Counted from the stretch's first letter, positions 26,020 through 33,615 are shown. The stretch is DNA of 64,000 nucleotides from Pseudonocardia sp. EC080619-01 (GCF_001420995.1 NZ_CP012184.1:232501-296500), one strand, 5' to 3'. The notes: a model not told the origin generated them from the letters alone. Program-made: numbers and translations.

Positions 26020-26195
26020 CGGTGGACCTTGCGAGGGCGGCACGTGGTGTGGCTCCCTGGTCACAGGACGACCGTGACCGGCCTCGTGCGGCGCGGCCGG
26101 TGTCGTCCGGTGGTACGGCAACGACGCCGTGGGAGGCACATGACGATGCACGAACACACCACGCGGCGCCGGTCCGGTCCGGTCCGGAGCGGCGT

Positions 26196-26417
26196 ATGAG
26201 CGGCGGCGGGACGGCGGTCGCCGAGGCGCAGGCCCGGCTGTGGTTCTGCGAACCGTGCGGTTTCGTCTACGACCCGGCCGAGGGCGATCCGGACAGCGGC
26301 ATCGAGCCCGGCACCCCCTTCGAGGACATCCCGGACGACTGGATGTGCCCCATCTGCGGCGCCTCGAAGTCGGACTTCCGCGAGCTCGAGCCGGGCGAGG
26401 AGTTCCCGGGACTGTGA
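26196..26417 (+). CDS. Rubredoxin
   Basis: Small one-iron electron carrier, 73 residues. [20 protein letters not shown] with the first CxxCG pair and [17 protein letters not shown] with the second provide the four Cys iron ligands. The ATG at 26196 follows GGAG at a workable distance; a later GTG (VAEAQARL) is possible. Thirteen bases separate it from the R2-like diiron gene, so rubredoxin is the obvious electron donor for that protein. Confidence 0.93.
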   Translation: MSGGGTAVAEAQARLWFCEPCGFVYDPAEGDPDSGIEPGTPFEDIPDDWMCPICGASKSDFRELEPGEEFPGL

Positions 26418-26430
26418 GGACGGTGCGGTC

Positions 26431-27198
26431 ATGGCCATGATCGGCAGCTACGACCACTTCGTGACGCTGGCCGCGTCGCTGCAGTGGGACGAGACGGAGA
26501 TCGACTTCTCGGAGGACCGCGCCGCCTGGCCTGCGCTGACCGAGTGGGAGCACGAGCGGGTCCTCGGGCTCATCGCGGGCTTCTGCATCGCCGAGACCTC
26601 GGTGGCGGGACAGCTCGGCTCCTACCAGGCGGCGGCCCGTGAGGACTCGATGGAGGCGGCGTTCCGGGCGCAGGCCCGGGACGAGGCGCGGCACGCCCGC
26701 TTCTTCGACCGGGTCGCCTCGGACGTCGCCGGGATCCCGGGGGCGAACCCGGCCGCGCGGCAGGACGTGCTGCGCGCGCAGGTCGGTGCCGAGCTCGTCG
26801 ACCTGTTCGAGCACCGCCTGCCGGCCACCGCGCGGCAGCTGGCCGAGGACCCGGCCGGGTTGACGGGGGCCGTCGGGCTCTACCACATGGTCATCGAGGG
26901 GGTCGTCCTGCTGGCCGGGCAGCACGCGATGCTCGACACCCTGGAGGGCCTGTCCCGCCCGCTGCCGGGGGTGCGGAAGGGGATGGAGCTCGTCCTGCGC
27001 GACGAGCGGTGGCACATCGGGTTCGGCTCCCGGATCGTGCAGTGCGCCGACATCGGCCGTGAGGACGCCGACGCGCTGCTGGAGCAGGGCGAGAACGCGG
27101 CGAAGGTCTGGGGCGACCTGATCACCCCGGAGGCGATCGACACCGCGGTGCGTCAGCACCGCCGGCGGCTGAAGGCGGCCGGCATCAAGTTCTGGTGA
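26431..27198 (+). CDS. R2-like diiron (ferritin-like) oxidase, no radical tyrosine
   Basis: 255 residues with the ribonucleotide reductase small-subunit fold. WDETEIDFSEDRAAW and helices carrying the six expected metal ligands: E55 (CIAETSVAG), E85 and H88 (DEARHARFF), E156 (MVIEGVVLL), E192 and H195 (DERWHIGFG). The position of the radical Tyr, four residues after H88, is Phe92. No ribonucleotide reductase large subunit is nearby, so a true reductase role is unlikely; an O2-using oxidase fed by rubredoxin is more plausible (inference). It ends 20 bases before a strong terminator, closing a two-gene operon. Confidence 0.75.
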   Translation: MAMIGSYDHFVTLAASLQWDETEIDFSEDRAAWPALTEWEHERVLGLIAGFCIAETSVAGQLGSYQAAAREDSMEAAFRAQARDEARHARFFDRVASDVAGIPGANPAARQDVLRAQVGAELVDLFEHRLPATARQLAEDPAGLTGAVGLYHMVIEGVVLLAGQHAMLDTLEGLSRPLPGVRKGMELVLRDERWHIGFGSRIVQCADIGREDADALLEQGENAAKVWGDLITPEAIDTAVRQHRRRLKAAGIKFW

Positions 27199-27217
27199 CG
27201 ACGACCGGACGGCACGA

Positions 27218-27261
27218 ACGGCGGCGACCCTGACCGTAAGGTCAGGGTCGCCGCCGTCTTT
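27218..27261 (+). terminator. Rho-independent terminator after the rubredoxin/R2-like operon
   Basis: Perfect 18-base stem: ACGGCGGCGACCCTGACC (27218-27235), loop GTAA, then its complement to 27257, followed by CTTT. It separates the diiron operon from the downstream quinoprotein region. Confidence 0.88.
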
Positions 27262-27401
27262 CCGCCCGCCCGTGGCGGGCCCGCCGCCACGGCCGCCACC
27301 TGCGGGCACCGGGCCCGGCGCCGTGTTCCTGCCCTCCCGCGCCGTCCCTGTCCCGGGCCCCGCGCCCGCACCACGGTGACGCCTCGCCGGAACCGACCCG
27401 G

Positions 27402-27415
27402 GAAACACATGTTTC
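27402..27415. promoter_or_regulatory. Second GAAACA-N2-TGTTTC operator candidate
   Basis: GAAACACATGTTTC has the same 6-base arms and 2-base spacer as the palindrome before rubredoxin at 26005-26018. It lies in the long gap between the diiron operon and the PQQ genes, about 770 bases before the first of these. Two copies of this motif within 1.4 kb of very GC-rich DNA point to a shared regulator. Confidence 0.5.
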
Positions 27416-28127
27416 ATTCGCCCCGGTACCGCGCGGACCAGCGGGAAATACCTCCCGGCACCGCCCCGGGACGCGCCCGGAGCGGGCGTCGCACTCGATG
27501 TCCACATCAGACAGAGCGACCGCCGGACGATCTTCGTCTACGGGAACGCTGCACGTCACAGCGTCACGGGCCGGGCCCGCTGGAGTGACGGGCGCCACCC
27601 ACCGGGCGACGGAATCGCACACCGGACAGAAGCCGGAACGAATTCCGGAAAGCTCACCGACACAGGCTCGACGCTTATTTTCGGCCAGAGGTGCGGTGTC
27701 CGGCGAAATGCGATCGCACACGTCCCGGAGCAATTTCCGGAACAGCTACGAACGGCACTTCCGGATCAGCACCCGGCGCGCGGGTGCACCACCGGAGCGG
27801 ACGACCTCGACGCCCGGCCCCGATCCCCCGGCCCCCGCCCACCCGCGCCCCGGCGCGCCGCCACGGCCGACCACGCCGTCGACCGTGCACCGCCATGACC
27901 AGGAAGATCCTCCCGTGGAGCGTGCCGGTGCCGGCGGACACCACGTCCCACCGGCGGCGCCCCGGCGCCGGACCGGCCACCCGGACCTGCTGCGCGACAC
28001 CGGACGGTGAGCCCCTCGCGAAGCCTGCGGGAGCGCCGTCGTATTCACGTCCGGATCGCCCCCGGGGGACCGCGTGATCGTTCTCCGGAATTCCCACGAT
28101 CCTGGGGTTGACGGCCGTACCGACCAG

Positions 28128-28143
28128 TGTGAAAGTGATCACG
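28128..28143. promoter_or_regulatory. CRP/GlxR-like binding site candidate
   Basis: TGTGA-AAGTGA-TCACG matches the TGTGA-N6-TCACA consensus at nine of ten defined bases. It lies about 37 bases before the start of the cupredoxin-like gene and close to the possible TTGACG -35 element, so it may overlap the promoter. Confidence 0.4.
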
Positions 28144-28180
28144 CAACCCGCCGACGAATTGCGCTCGGGAGGATATGTCA

Positions 28181-28645
28181 ATGACGACGACTTCAGGTGA
28201 TCGGACGGCCGAACTGGCCGCTGCGGGCCTGGACGGGCAGAACAGGACCGCACTCGGCCGACTGCTCAACACCGGGAGCATCGGCAACGCCGAGGAGGGT
28301 GCCGACGGTGTCCTGCGCGCCACCATCCGGATCCCGGAGGACGAGCTGCGCTACGACCCCGCCATCCTCGTCCTCCCGCACGGCGGGGACATCGAGCTGA
28401 CGCTGATCAACGACGACAAGAACACCCACTGTGCGGTGCTGCCGAGCAACGGCGACCCCAAGTTCATCTGGCTGGTGAACCACTCCAAGGGCACCGCGAA
28501 GCTCAACCTGGACGGGCCGGGCACCTACTACTACGGCTCCGCGAGCGGGAACGACGAGGGCCGCGGTCTCACCGGGGCGATCGTCATCGGTGGCGAGGTC
28601 CCCGACAGCGCCAAGCTCGACCGACCCCCGCAGCCGCGCCCGTAG
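28181..28645 (+). CDS. Cupredoxin-like protein without obvious copper site
   Basis: 154 residues from the ATG at 28181; GGGAGG lies eight bases upstream, whereas an ATG at 28175 would be only two bases from it. The C-terminal 100 residues read as a cupredoxin sandwich: ILVLPHGGDIELTLINDD, NTHCAVLPS, then GPGTYYYGSASGNDEGRGLTGAIVIGG. In the usual Cys-x-x-Gly-His...Gly-Met block the ligand positions appear as Ser120, Asn124 and Leu130, so type 1 copper binding seems lost, though H83 remains. No signal peptide. It lies 12 bases before the quinoprotein dehydrogenase and is probably its partner, either structural or in electron transfer. Confidence 0.65.
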   Translation: MTTTSGDRTAELAAAGLDGQNRTALGRLLNTGSIGNAEEGADGVLRATIRIPEDELRYDPAILVLPHGGDIELTLINDDKNTHCAVLPSNGDPKFIWLVNHSKGTAKLNLDGPGTYYYGSASGNDEGRGLTGAIVIGGEVPDSAKLDRPPQPRP

Positions 28646-28657
28646 GAAGGAGACGAG

Positions 28658-30346
28658 ATGACCGACTACGTCGACGCGGGCGAAGCCATCCCGCACGCAC
28701 AGCTCAGCAACGTCAAGGGCGAGGCCCCGGCCACCCGCAACGTGGACTACGACCGGATCCTCGGTGCCCGCTCGGAGCCGGACAACTGGCTGACCTACTA
28801 CGGGACCTACGACGGTCAGCGCTACAGCGAGCTCGACCAGATCAACAAGGACAACGTCCGCCGCCTCACCCCCGCGTGGGTGTTCCAGGCCGGCGCGGTG
28901 GGCATGCAGTCCGGCGCCTCGACCTACTCGTTCGAGGCGTCGCCGATCGTGGTCGAGGGCGTCATGTACGTCTCCGGCCCGGACGGCCGGGCCTGGGCGA
29001 TCGACGCCAAGACCGGCGAGGAGCTCTGGCGCTACAAGCACGCCTCGCCGTACGACGTGTCGCTGTGCTGCGGCAACGTCAACCGAGGCGTCGCCGTGGG
29101 CCACGGCAAGGTGTACATGTACACCCTCAACGCCCACCTCATCGCGCTCGACGCGCGTACCGGCGAGAAGGTCTGGGACGTCGTCAACGGTGACGTACGT
29201 GCCGGCGAGAGCGGCTCGGTCGCGCCGCTGATCGTCAAGGACATGGTGATCTGCGGCAGCGCGGGCGGCGAGTTCGGCGTCCGCGGTCACCTGGACGCCT
29301 TCGACGCGCAGACCGGCGAGCGGCGCTGGCGCTGCTACATGGTCCCGAAGCCGGGCGAGCCCGGCTCGGAGACCTGGCCCGACGACGGCGAGGCGTGGCA
29401 GCGCGGCGGGGCGAACTGCTGGGTCACACCCACCTACGACCCGGAGCTGGAGCTGCTGTTCCAGGGCACCGGCAACCCGGCGCCGGACTTCGACGGCGCG
29501 GTCCGCCCCGGTGACAACCTGTACACCGACAGCACCGTCGCGGTGGACGTCAACACGGGGCAGATCCGCTGGCACTACCAGTTCACCCCGCACGACCTGT
29601 GGGACTACGACTCCACGATGGAGAACGTCCTGTTCGACGCGCCGGACGGGCGGAAGCTCCTCGCGCACGCGGACAAGAACGGCTACTTCTTCGTCCTCGA
29701 CCGCACCAACGGCGAGCTCGTCCGCGTGTTCCCGTTCGTCGACCGGATCACCTGGGGTGAGATCACCCCGGAGGGCAAGGTCACGCCCAAGGTGTATCCG
29801 GACGAGGAGGGCGTCCCGGTGCACTTCTGGCCGGGTCCGGCCGGCGGCAAGGAATGGACGCACATGTCCTACAGCCGCCAGACCGGGCTGATCTACGTCC
29901 CGGTGCAGGAGGTCGGGGCGACGGCGACCCGCAGGCGCCGGGAGTTCAAGGAGTCGATCCCCTACTGGGGCGCGGGCGTCGCCGTCGACCTCGAGGACTT
30001 CTACGGCTTCGTGAGCGCGATCGACCCGCTCACCGGCGAGGAGAAGTGGCGCTGGCGCAACGAGTACCCGATGTGCGCCTCGAACGTCACCACGGCGGGC
30101 GGCCTGGTCTTCCAGGGCACGCCGACCGGTGAGTTCGTCGCGCTCGACGCCGAGACCGGGGAGAAGCTCTGGTCGTTCCAGTGCGGCAGCGGTCACCACT
30201 CCAGCCCGACGGTCTTCAGCGTCGACGGCCGGCAGTACATCGCGGTGCCGACCGGCTGGGGCGGCTGGATCGAGGGCTTCCTGCCCGGCCTGCTCGGGGC
30301 CGCCGCGGGCGACGCGCTGTTCTGCTTCGCCCTGCCGGAGGACTGA
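28658..30346 (+). CDS. PQQ-dependent alcohol dehydrogenase, lanthanide-type, no signal peptide
   Basis: 562-residue eight-bladed quinoprotein of the methanol/ethanol dehydrogenase family. Blade motifs of the form AxDxxTGxxxW recur (AIDAKTGEELW, ALDARTGEKVW, AFDAQTGERRW, AVDVNTGQIRW, AIDPLTGEEKW, ALDAETGEKLW). The vicinal disulfide pair is C137-C138 (SLCCGN). Metal ligands: E205 (GGEFGVRG), N273 (GTGNP) and the D316-Y-D318 pair in PHDLWDYD; the second Asp is the mark of XoxF/PedH-type lanthanide enzymes. There is no cytochrome c domain and, unusually, no signal peptide: it opens MTDYVDAGEAIPHAQ behind a clear GAAGGAGA site. It is followed by pqqABCDE, which makes its cofactor. Confidence 0.92.
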   Translation: MTDYVDAGEAIPHAQLSNVKGEAPATRNVDYDRILGARSEPDNWLTYYGTYDGQRYSELDQINKDNVRRLTPAWVFQAGAVGMQSGASTYSFEASPIVVEGVMYVSGPDGRAWAIDAKTGEELWRYKHASPYDVSLCCGNVNRGVAVGHGKVYMYTLNAHLIALDARTGEKVWDVVNGDVRAGESGSVAPLIVKDMVICGSAGGEFGVRGHLDAFDAQTGERRWRCYMVPKPGEPGSETWPDDGEAWQRGGANCWVTPTYDPELELLFQGTGNPAPDFDGAVRPGDNLYTDSTVAVDVNTGQIRWHYQFTPHDLWDYDSTMENVLFDAPDGRKLLAHADKNGYFFVLDRTNGELVRVFPFVDRITWGEITPEGKVTPKVYPDEEGVPVHFWPGPAGGKEWTHMSYSRQTGLIYVPVQEVGATATRRRREFKESIPYWGAGVAVDLEDFYGFVSAIDPLTGEEKWRWRNEYPMCASNVTTAGGLVFQGTPTGEFVALDAETGEKLWSFQCGSGHHSSPTVFSVDGRQYIAVPTGWGGWIEGFLPGLLGAAAGDALFCFALPED

Positions 30347-30399
30347 GGACCGGCCATTCTGGACACGGCAGACCCGAGACCCGGAAGGAGGTGTCCGCC

Positions 30400-30492
30400 G
30401 TGGAGAGCATCACCGAGTGGGAGGCCCCCGACTTCGAGGAGGTCGGTTGCGCGCCCGAGGTGACGATGTACATCGCCCGCACCGAGGCGTGA
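30400..30492 (+). CDS. pqqA: PQQ precursor peptide PqqA
   Basis: 30-residue ribosomal peptide whose Glu and Tyr side chains become PQQ. Reads VESITEWEAPDFEEVG then CAPEVTMYIARTEA; the Glu20-x-x-x-Tyr24 spacing (EVTMY) is the family hallmark. The GTG at 30400 lies eight bases after a strong GGAAGGAGG. It sits 53 bases after the dehydrogenase and 66 bases before pqqB. Confidence 0.92.
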   Translation: MESITEWEAPDFEEVGCAPEVTMYIARTEA

Positions 30493-30558
30493 CGGAGTGA
30501 ACGTCCAGGGGCGCCGGAGAGGATCCGGCGCCCCTGCGGCGTGCCTACGAGGAGGAAC

Positions 30559-31452
30559 ATGCGCGTCCGGATCCTGGGTTCGGCAGCCGGTGGTGGATTC
30601 CCGCAGTGGAACTGCGGCTGCCCGGGGTGCCGGGCGGTGCGCGACGGCACGCGCCCCGCGACACCGCGTACCCAGTCGTCGATCGCGGTCAGCCCGGACG
30701 GGGAACGGTGGTGGCTCGTCAACGCCTCCCCCGACGTCCGCACCCAGCTGGCGGACACCCCCGCGCTGCACCCCACCGGCGACCGGGCCTCACCGCTGCA
30801 GGGCGTGCTGCTCACCGACGCCGAGATCGACCACACGCTCGGCCTGGTGCTGCTGCGCGAGGGCAGCGGTGTGCACGTGCACGCGACCGCCGCCTCCGAA
30901 CGCACCCTGCGCGCCGGCACCGGTCTGCTGGACACGCTCGAGAAGTTCTGCCCCGTGCACTGGACACCCGTCGTCCCCGGGACCGGGCACGACCTCGGCG
31001 GGCTCGTCTACCGGGCGTTCGACGTGCCCACCGCGAAGCACGACCGGTTCGGCACCGGCGGCGACGGCGCGGGCCGGGTCGTCGGCTACCGGTTCACCGA
31101 CACCGCGAGCGGCCGCAGCGCGGTCTACCTGCCCGGGGTCCAGCAGCTGACCCCCGCGGTGCTCGGCGAGCTGGCGGGTGCCGACGTACTGCTGATCGAC
31201 GGCACCACCTGGCACGACGACGAGATGATCCGGCTCGGCCTGGCCTCCAAGACCGCGCACGACATGGGACACCTGCACGTCGGGGGCCCCGGTGGCAGTC
31301 TGGACGTGCTGTCCCGGCTGGGCCTGCCGCGGGTCGTCTACGTGCACGTCAACAACACCAACCCGATCCTGCTCGACGACTCGGACGAGCGCGCCGAGGT
31401 GGAGAAGGCCGGCTTCACGGTCGGCACCGACGGACTGGACCTGGAGGTCTGA
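30559..31452 (+). CDS. pqqB: PQQ biosynthesis protein PqqB
   Basis: MBL-fold protein that acts late in PQQ synthesis, proposed to hydroxylate the Glu-Tyr intermediate. 297 residues from the ATG at 30559 behind GAGGAGGA. VRILGSAAGGGFPQWNCGCPGC carries the CxCxxC zinc site; SPDVRTQL, TDAEIDHTLGLVLLRE, LIDGTTWHDDEM, and DMGHLHVGGPGGSL are family blocks. Confidence 0.96.
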   Translation: MRVRILGSAAGGGFPQWNCGCPGCRAVRDGTRPATPRTQSSIAVSPDGERWWLVNASPDVRTQLADTPALHPTGDRASPLQGVLLTDAEIDHTLGLVLLREGSGVHVHATAASERTLRAGTGLLDTLEKFCPVHWTPVVPGTGHDLGGLVYRAFDVPTAKHDRFGTGGDGAGRVVGYRFTDTASGRSAVYLPGVQQLTPAVLGELAGADVLLIDGTTWHDDEMIRLGLASKTAHDMGHLHVGGPGGSLDVLSRLGLPRVVYVHVNNTNPILLDDSDERAEVEKAGFTVGTDGLDLEV

Positions 31453-31453
31453 G

Positions 31454-32167
31454 GTGAGCGCAACGCTCGACAGCGGCACCGGCACCGCACTGGTGGAACG
31501 CCTGCGCGCCCACGCCCGCAGCTACCACAGCGCGCACCCGTTCCACCTGCGGATGAACGAGGGCACGCTGACGCCCGACCAGATCCGCGGGTGGGTCGCG
31601 AACCGGTTCGCCTACCAGGAGGCCATCCCCGTCAAGGACGCGGCGATCCTCTCGAACTGCCCGGACGTCACGGTCCGGCGGCGCTGGATCCGCCGGATCA
31701 CCGATCACGACGGCACCGCCGCCGACGGCCCCACGAGCGGCGGGATCGAGGCGTGGCTGCGACTCGGCGAGGCGTGCGGCCTGAGCCGGGCGGAGATCCT
31801 CGACCACCGGCACGTCCAGCCGGGTGTCCGGTTCGCCGTCGACGCCTACGTCACCTTCGCCCGCACGAAGCCCTGGGTCGAGGCGGTGGCGTCCTCGCTG
31901 ACCGAGCTGTTCGCGCCCGACCTGATGGCCGAGCGGCTGGCCGCGTTCGAGAAGTACTACACCTGGATCGAGCCGGACGGCCTCCAGTACTTCCGGAACC
32001 GGTTGTTCCAGGCACCGCGGGACTCCGAGCACGCGCTCGAGGTCGTCGTCGAGCACTGCCACAGCGCCGCCGAACAGGACGCCGCCGAGGCCGCGCTGTC
32101 CTTCAAGTGCGACGTGTTGTGGTCCATGATGGACGCGATCGACCATGCCTATCCCGATCGTGGGTGA
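31454..32167 (+). CDS. pqqC: Pyrroloquinoline-quinone synthase PqqC
   Basis: Cofactorless oxidase performing the final ring closure and eight-electron oxidation to PQQ, using O2. 237 residues, GTG start one base after the pqqB stop. Helical-bundle motifs: YHSAHPFHLRMNEGTLTPDQIRGWVANRFAYQ, IPVKDAAILSNC, RRWIRRITDHDG, and FFRNRLFQAPRDSEH-like YFRNRLFQAPRDSEHALE. Family length about 250. Confidence 0.96.
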   Translation: MSATLDSGTGTALVERLRAHARSYHSAHPFHLRMNEGTLTPDQIRGWVANRFAYQEAIPVKDAAILSNCPDVTVRRRWIRRITDHDGTAADGPTSGGIEAWLRLGEACGLSRAEILDHRHVQPGVRFAVDAYVTFARTKPWVEAVASSLTELFAPDLMAERLAAFEKYYTWIEPDGLQYFRNRLFQAPRDSEHALEVVVEHCHSAAEQDAAEAALSFKCDVLWSMMDAIDHAYPDRG

Positions 32168-32468
32168 CACCGTGACGGAGGTTCCCGGCGACGCCCGTCC
32201 CCGGCTCGGCCAGTTCGTCCGGATGCGTCCGGACCGGGCCACCGGCGGGCACGTCCTGCTCGGACCGGAGACCGTCGTCGTACTGAACCCCACCGGGCAC
32301 GCCGTGCTGGCGCTGTGCGACGGCGGCCGGACGGTCGACGAGATCGTCGCCGCGCTCGTCGCCGGGCACGAGGGTGCCGACGAGGCCACGGTCGCCGGCC
32401 AGGTGCGCGACTACCTGGGCCGGCTCGCGGACCGGAACCTCGTGACCCTCGGCGGAGCGGGCCGATGA
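32145..32468 (+). CDS. pqqD: PqqA chaperone PqqD
   Basis: Binds the PqqA peptide and presents it to the radical enzyme PqqE. 107 residues from the ATG at 32145, which overlaps pqqC by 23 bases; a GTG at 32172 (VTEVPGDARPRLGQF) just after the pqqC stop would give 98 residues, closer to the usual 90, and may be the real start. Core motifs: RLGQFVRMRPDRATGGHVLLGPE, VVVLNPTGHAVLALCDGGRTVDEIVAAL. Confidence 0.93.
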   Translation: MPIPIVGDTVTEVPGDARPRLGQFVRMRPDRATGGHVLLGPETVVVLNPTGHAVLALCDGGRTVDEIVAALVAGHEGADEATVAGQVRDYLGRLADRNLVTLGGAGR

Positions 32469-33547
32469 CCGCGCCGCGCCCGTTCGGGCTGCTCGCCGAG
32501 CTCACCTACCGCTGCCCGCTGGCCTGCGCCTACTGCTCCAACCCGATCGAGCTCGCCCGCTACGACGACGAGCTCTCCACCGCCGACTGGCAGCGGGTGT
32601 TCGCCGAGGCGGCCGACCTCGGGGTGCTGCAGTGCCACCTGTCCGGCGGCGAGCCGCTGCTGCGCCGCGACCTGACCGAGCTGGTGCGCACGGCGCAGTC
32701 CCTGGGGATGTACACGAACCTGGTCACCAGCGCGATCGGGCTGTCCCGGCCGCGTGCCGAGGCGCTGCGCGCCGCCGGGCTCGACCACGTGCAGGTCAGT
32801 GTCCAGGCCGACGAGCCCGCCACGTCCGACCGGATCGCCGGGGTCCGCTCCTTCGAGCGCAAGATCGAGGCGTGCCGGCTGGTCCGGGAGCTGGGCTGGC
32901 CGTTGACCGTCAACGTCGTGCTGCACCGGCAGAACATCGACCGGATCGGCGAGATCATCACCCTCGTCGAGGAGCTGCAGGCCGACCGGGTGGAGCTGGC
33001 GAACACCCAGTACTACGGCTGGGCGTGGAAGAACCGGTCGTCGCTGCTGCCGAGCCGCGAGCAGCTCGACCGCGCCGAGGAGATCGTCACGGCGGCCCGG
33101 GCGCGGTTGGCCGGGCGCATGGAGATCGTGCACGTCCTGCCCGACTACTACAGCCGCTACCCGAAGCCCTGCATGGGCGGATGGGCGCAGCGCCAGCTCA
33201 CCGTCGCGCCGGACGGGCACGCACTGCCCTGCCCGGCCGCGCAGACCCTGCCGCTGCCACCCGCGTCCGTCCGGGAGTCCTCGCTCGCCGACATCTGGAC
33301 CTCCGCGCCGCTCTTCACCGCGTACCGCGGCGACAGCTGGATGCAGGACCCGTGCCGGACCTGCGACCGCAAGGAGATCGACCTCGGGGGCTGCCGCTGC
33401 CAGGCCTTCCAGCTGACCGGGGACCCGGCGGCGACCGACCCGGTCTGCCACCTCTCCCCCGAGCACGCCCGGGTGGAGGAGGCCGTGGCCGAGGCGAACC
33501 GCCCGGACCCGGTGGATCTCGAGCTGGTGCCGCGGCCGCATCGGTAG
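32465..33547 (+). CDS. pqqE: PqqA peptide cyclase PqqE (radical SAM)
   Basis: Radical SAM/SPASM enzyme that forms the Glu-Tyr carbon-carbon crosslink in PqqA. 360 residues. The [4Fe-4S] triad is C17-x3-C21-x2-C24 in LTYRCPLACAYCSNP; LSGGEPLLR follows. The SPASM region has further Cys: PKPCMGGWAQRQLTVAPDG, LPCPAA, CRTCDRKE and GGCRCQAF. The ATG overlaps the pqqD stop (ATGA), matching the physical PqqD-PqqE partnership. Last gene of the operon, closed by a large hairpin. Confidence 0.97.
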   Translation: MTAPRPFGLLAELTYRCPLACAYCSNPIELARYDDELSTADWQRVFAEAADLGVLQCHLSGGEPLLRRDLTELVRTAQSLGMYTNLVTSAIGLSRPRAEALRAAGLDHVQVSVQADEPATSDRIAGVRSFERKIEACRLVRELGWPLTVNVVLHRQNIDRIGEIITLVEELQADRVELANTQYYGWAWKNRSSLLPSREQLDRAEEIVTAARARLAGRMEIVHVLPDYYSRYPKPCMGGWAQRQLTVAPDGHALPCPAAQTLPLPPASVRESSLADIWTSAPLFTAYRGDSWMQDPCRTCDRKEIDLGGCRCQAFQLTGDPAATDPVCHLSPEHARVEEAVAEANRPDPVDLELVPRPHR

Positions 33548-33614
33548 GCGCTCCGCGCTCGTGAGTGGAAAAGTGGGTCAGGGCCACGTTTTCCACTCAC
33601 GGGCGCGCAGCGCC
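33547..33614. terminator. Large bidirectional hairpin between pqqE and the CaCA antiporter
   Basis: GTGAGTGGAAAA (33561-33572) pairs perfectly with TTTTCCACTCAC (33589-33600), extended inward by GTGG/CCAC after one bulged base and outward by GGCGCTCCGCGCTC against GGGCGCGCAGCGCC with two mismatches. It sits exactly between convergent genes and can serve both. Its unusual low-GC arms suggest it might be a dispersed element. Confidence 0.75.
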
Positions 33615-33615
33615 C

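Larger units (their letters stand above)
27262..28180. other. Long regulatory intergenic region before the quinoprotein operon
   Basis: About 900 bases without a convincing gene. Open frames on both strands have poor third-position bias and no family features. It is patchily lower in GC than its surroundings and carries the GAAACA-CA-TGTTTC palindrome (27402-27415), several TTCCGGA-type palindromes (27642-27650, 27734-27742, 27758-27765, 28082-28094), a possible -35 TTGACG (28108-28113) and a CRP-like site at 28128-28143. The 60-codon frame starting at 27896 (MTRKILPWSVPVP) has no ribosome-binding site and is not called. Confidence 0.5.

Noticed and set aside
27896..28077. Possible 60-residue gene starting MTRKILPWSVPVP, considered as a peptide gene before the PQQ operon
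   Set aside because: No ribosome-binding site, poor codon bias at the end, and the real pqqA is at 30400-30492.
27675..28253. Minus-strand open frame in the gap before the quinoprotein operon
   Set aside because: It runs into the cupredoxin-like gene antisense and shows no domain or good start.
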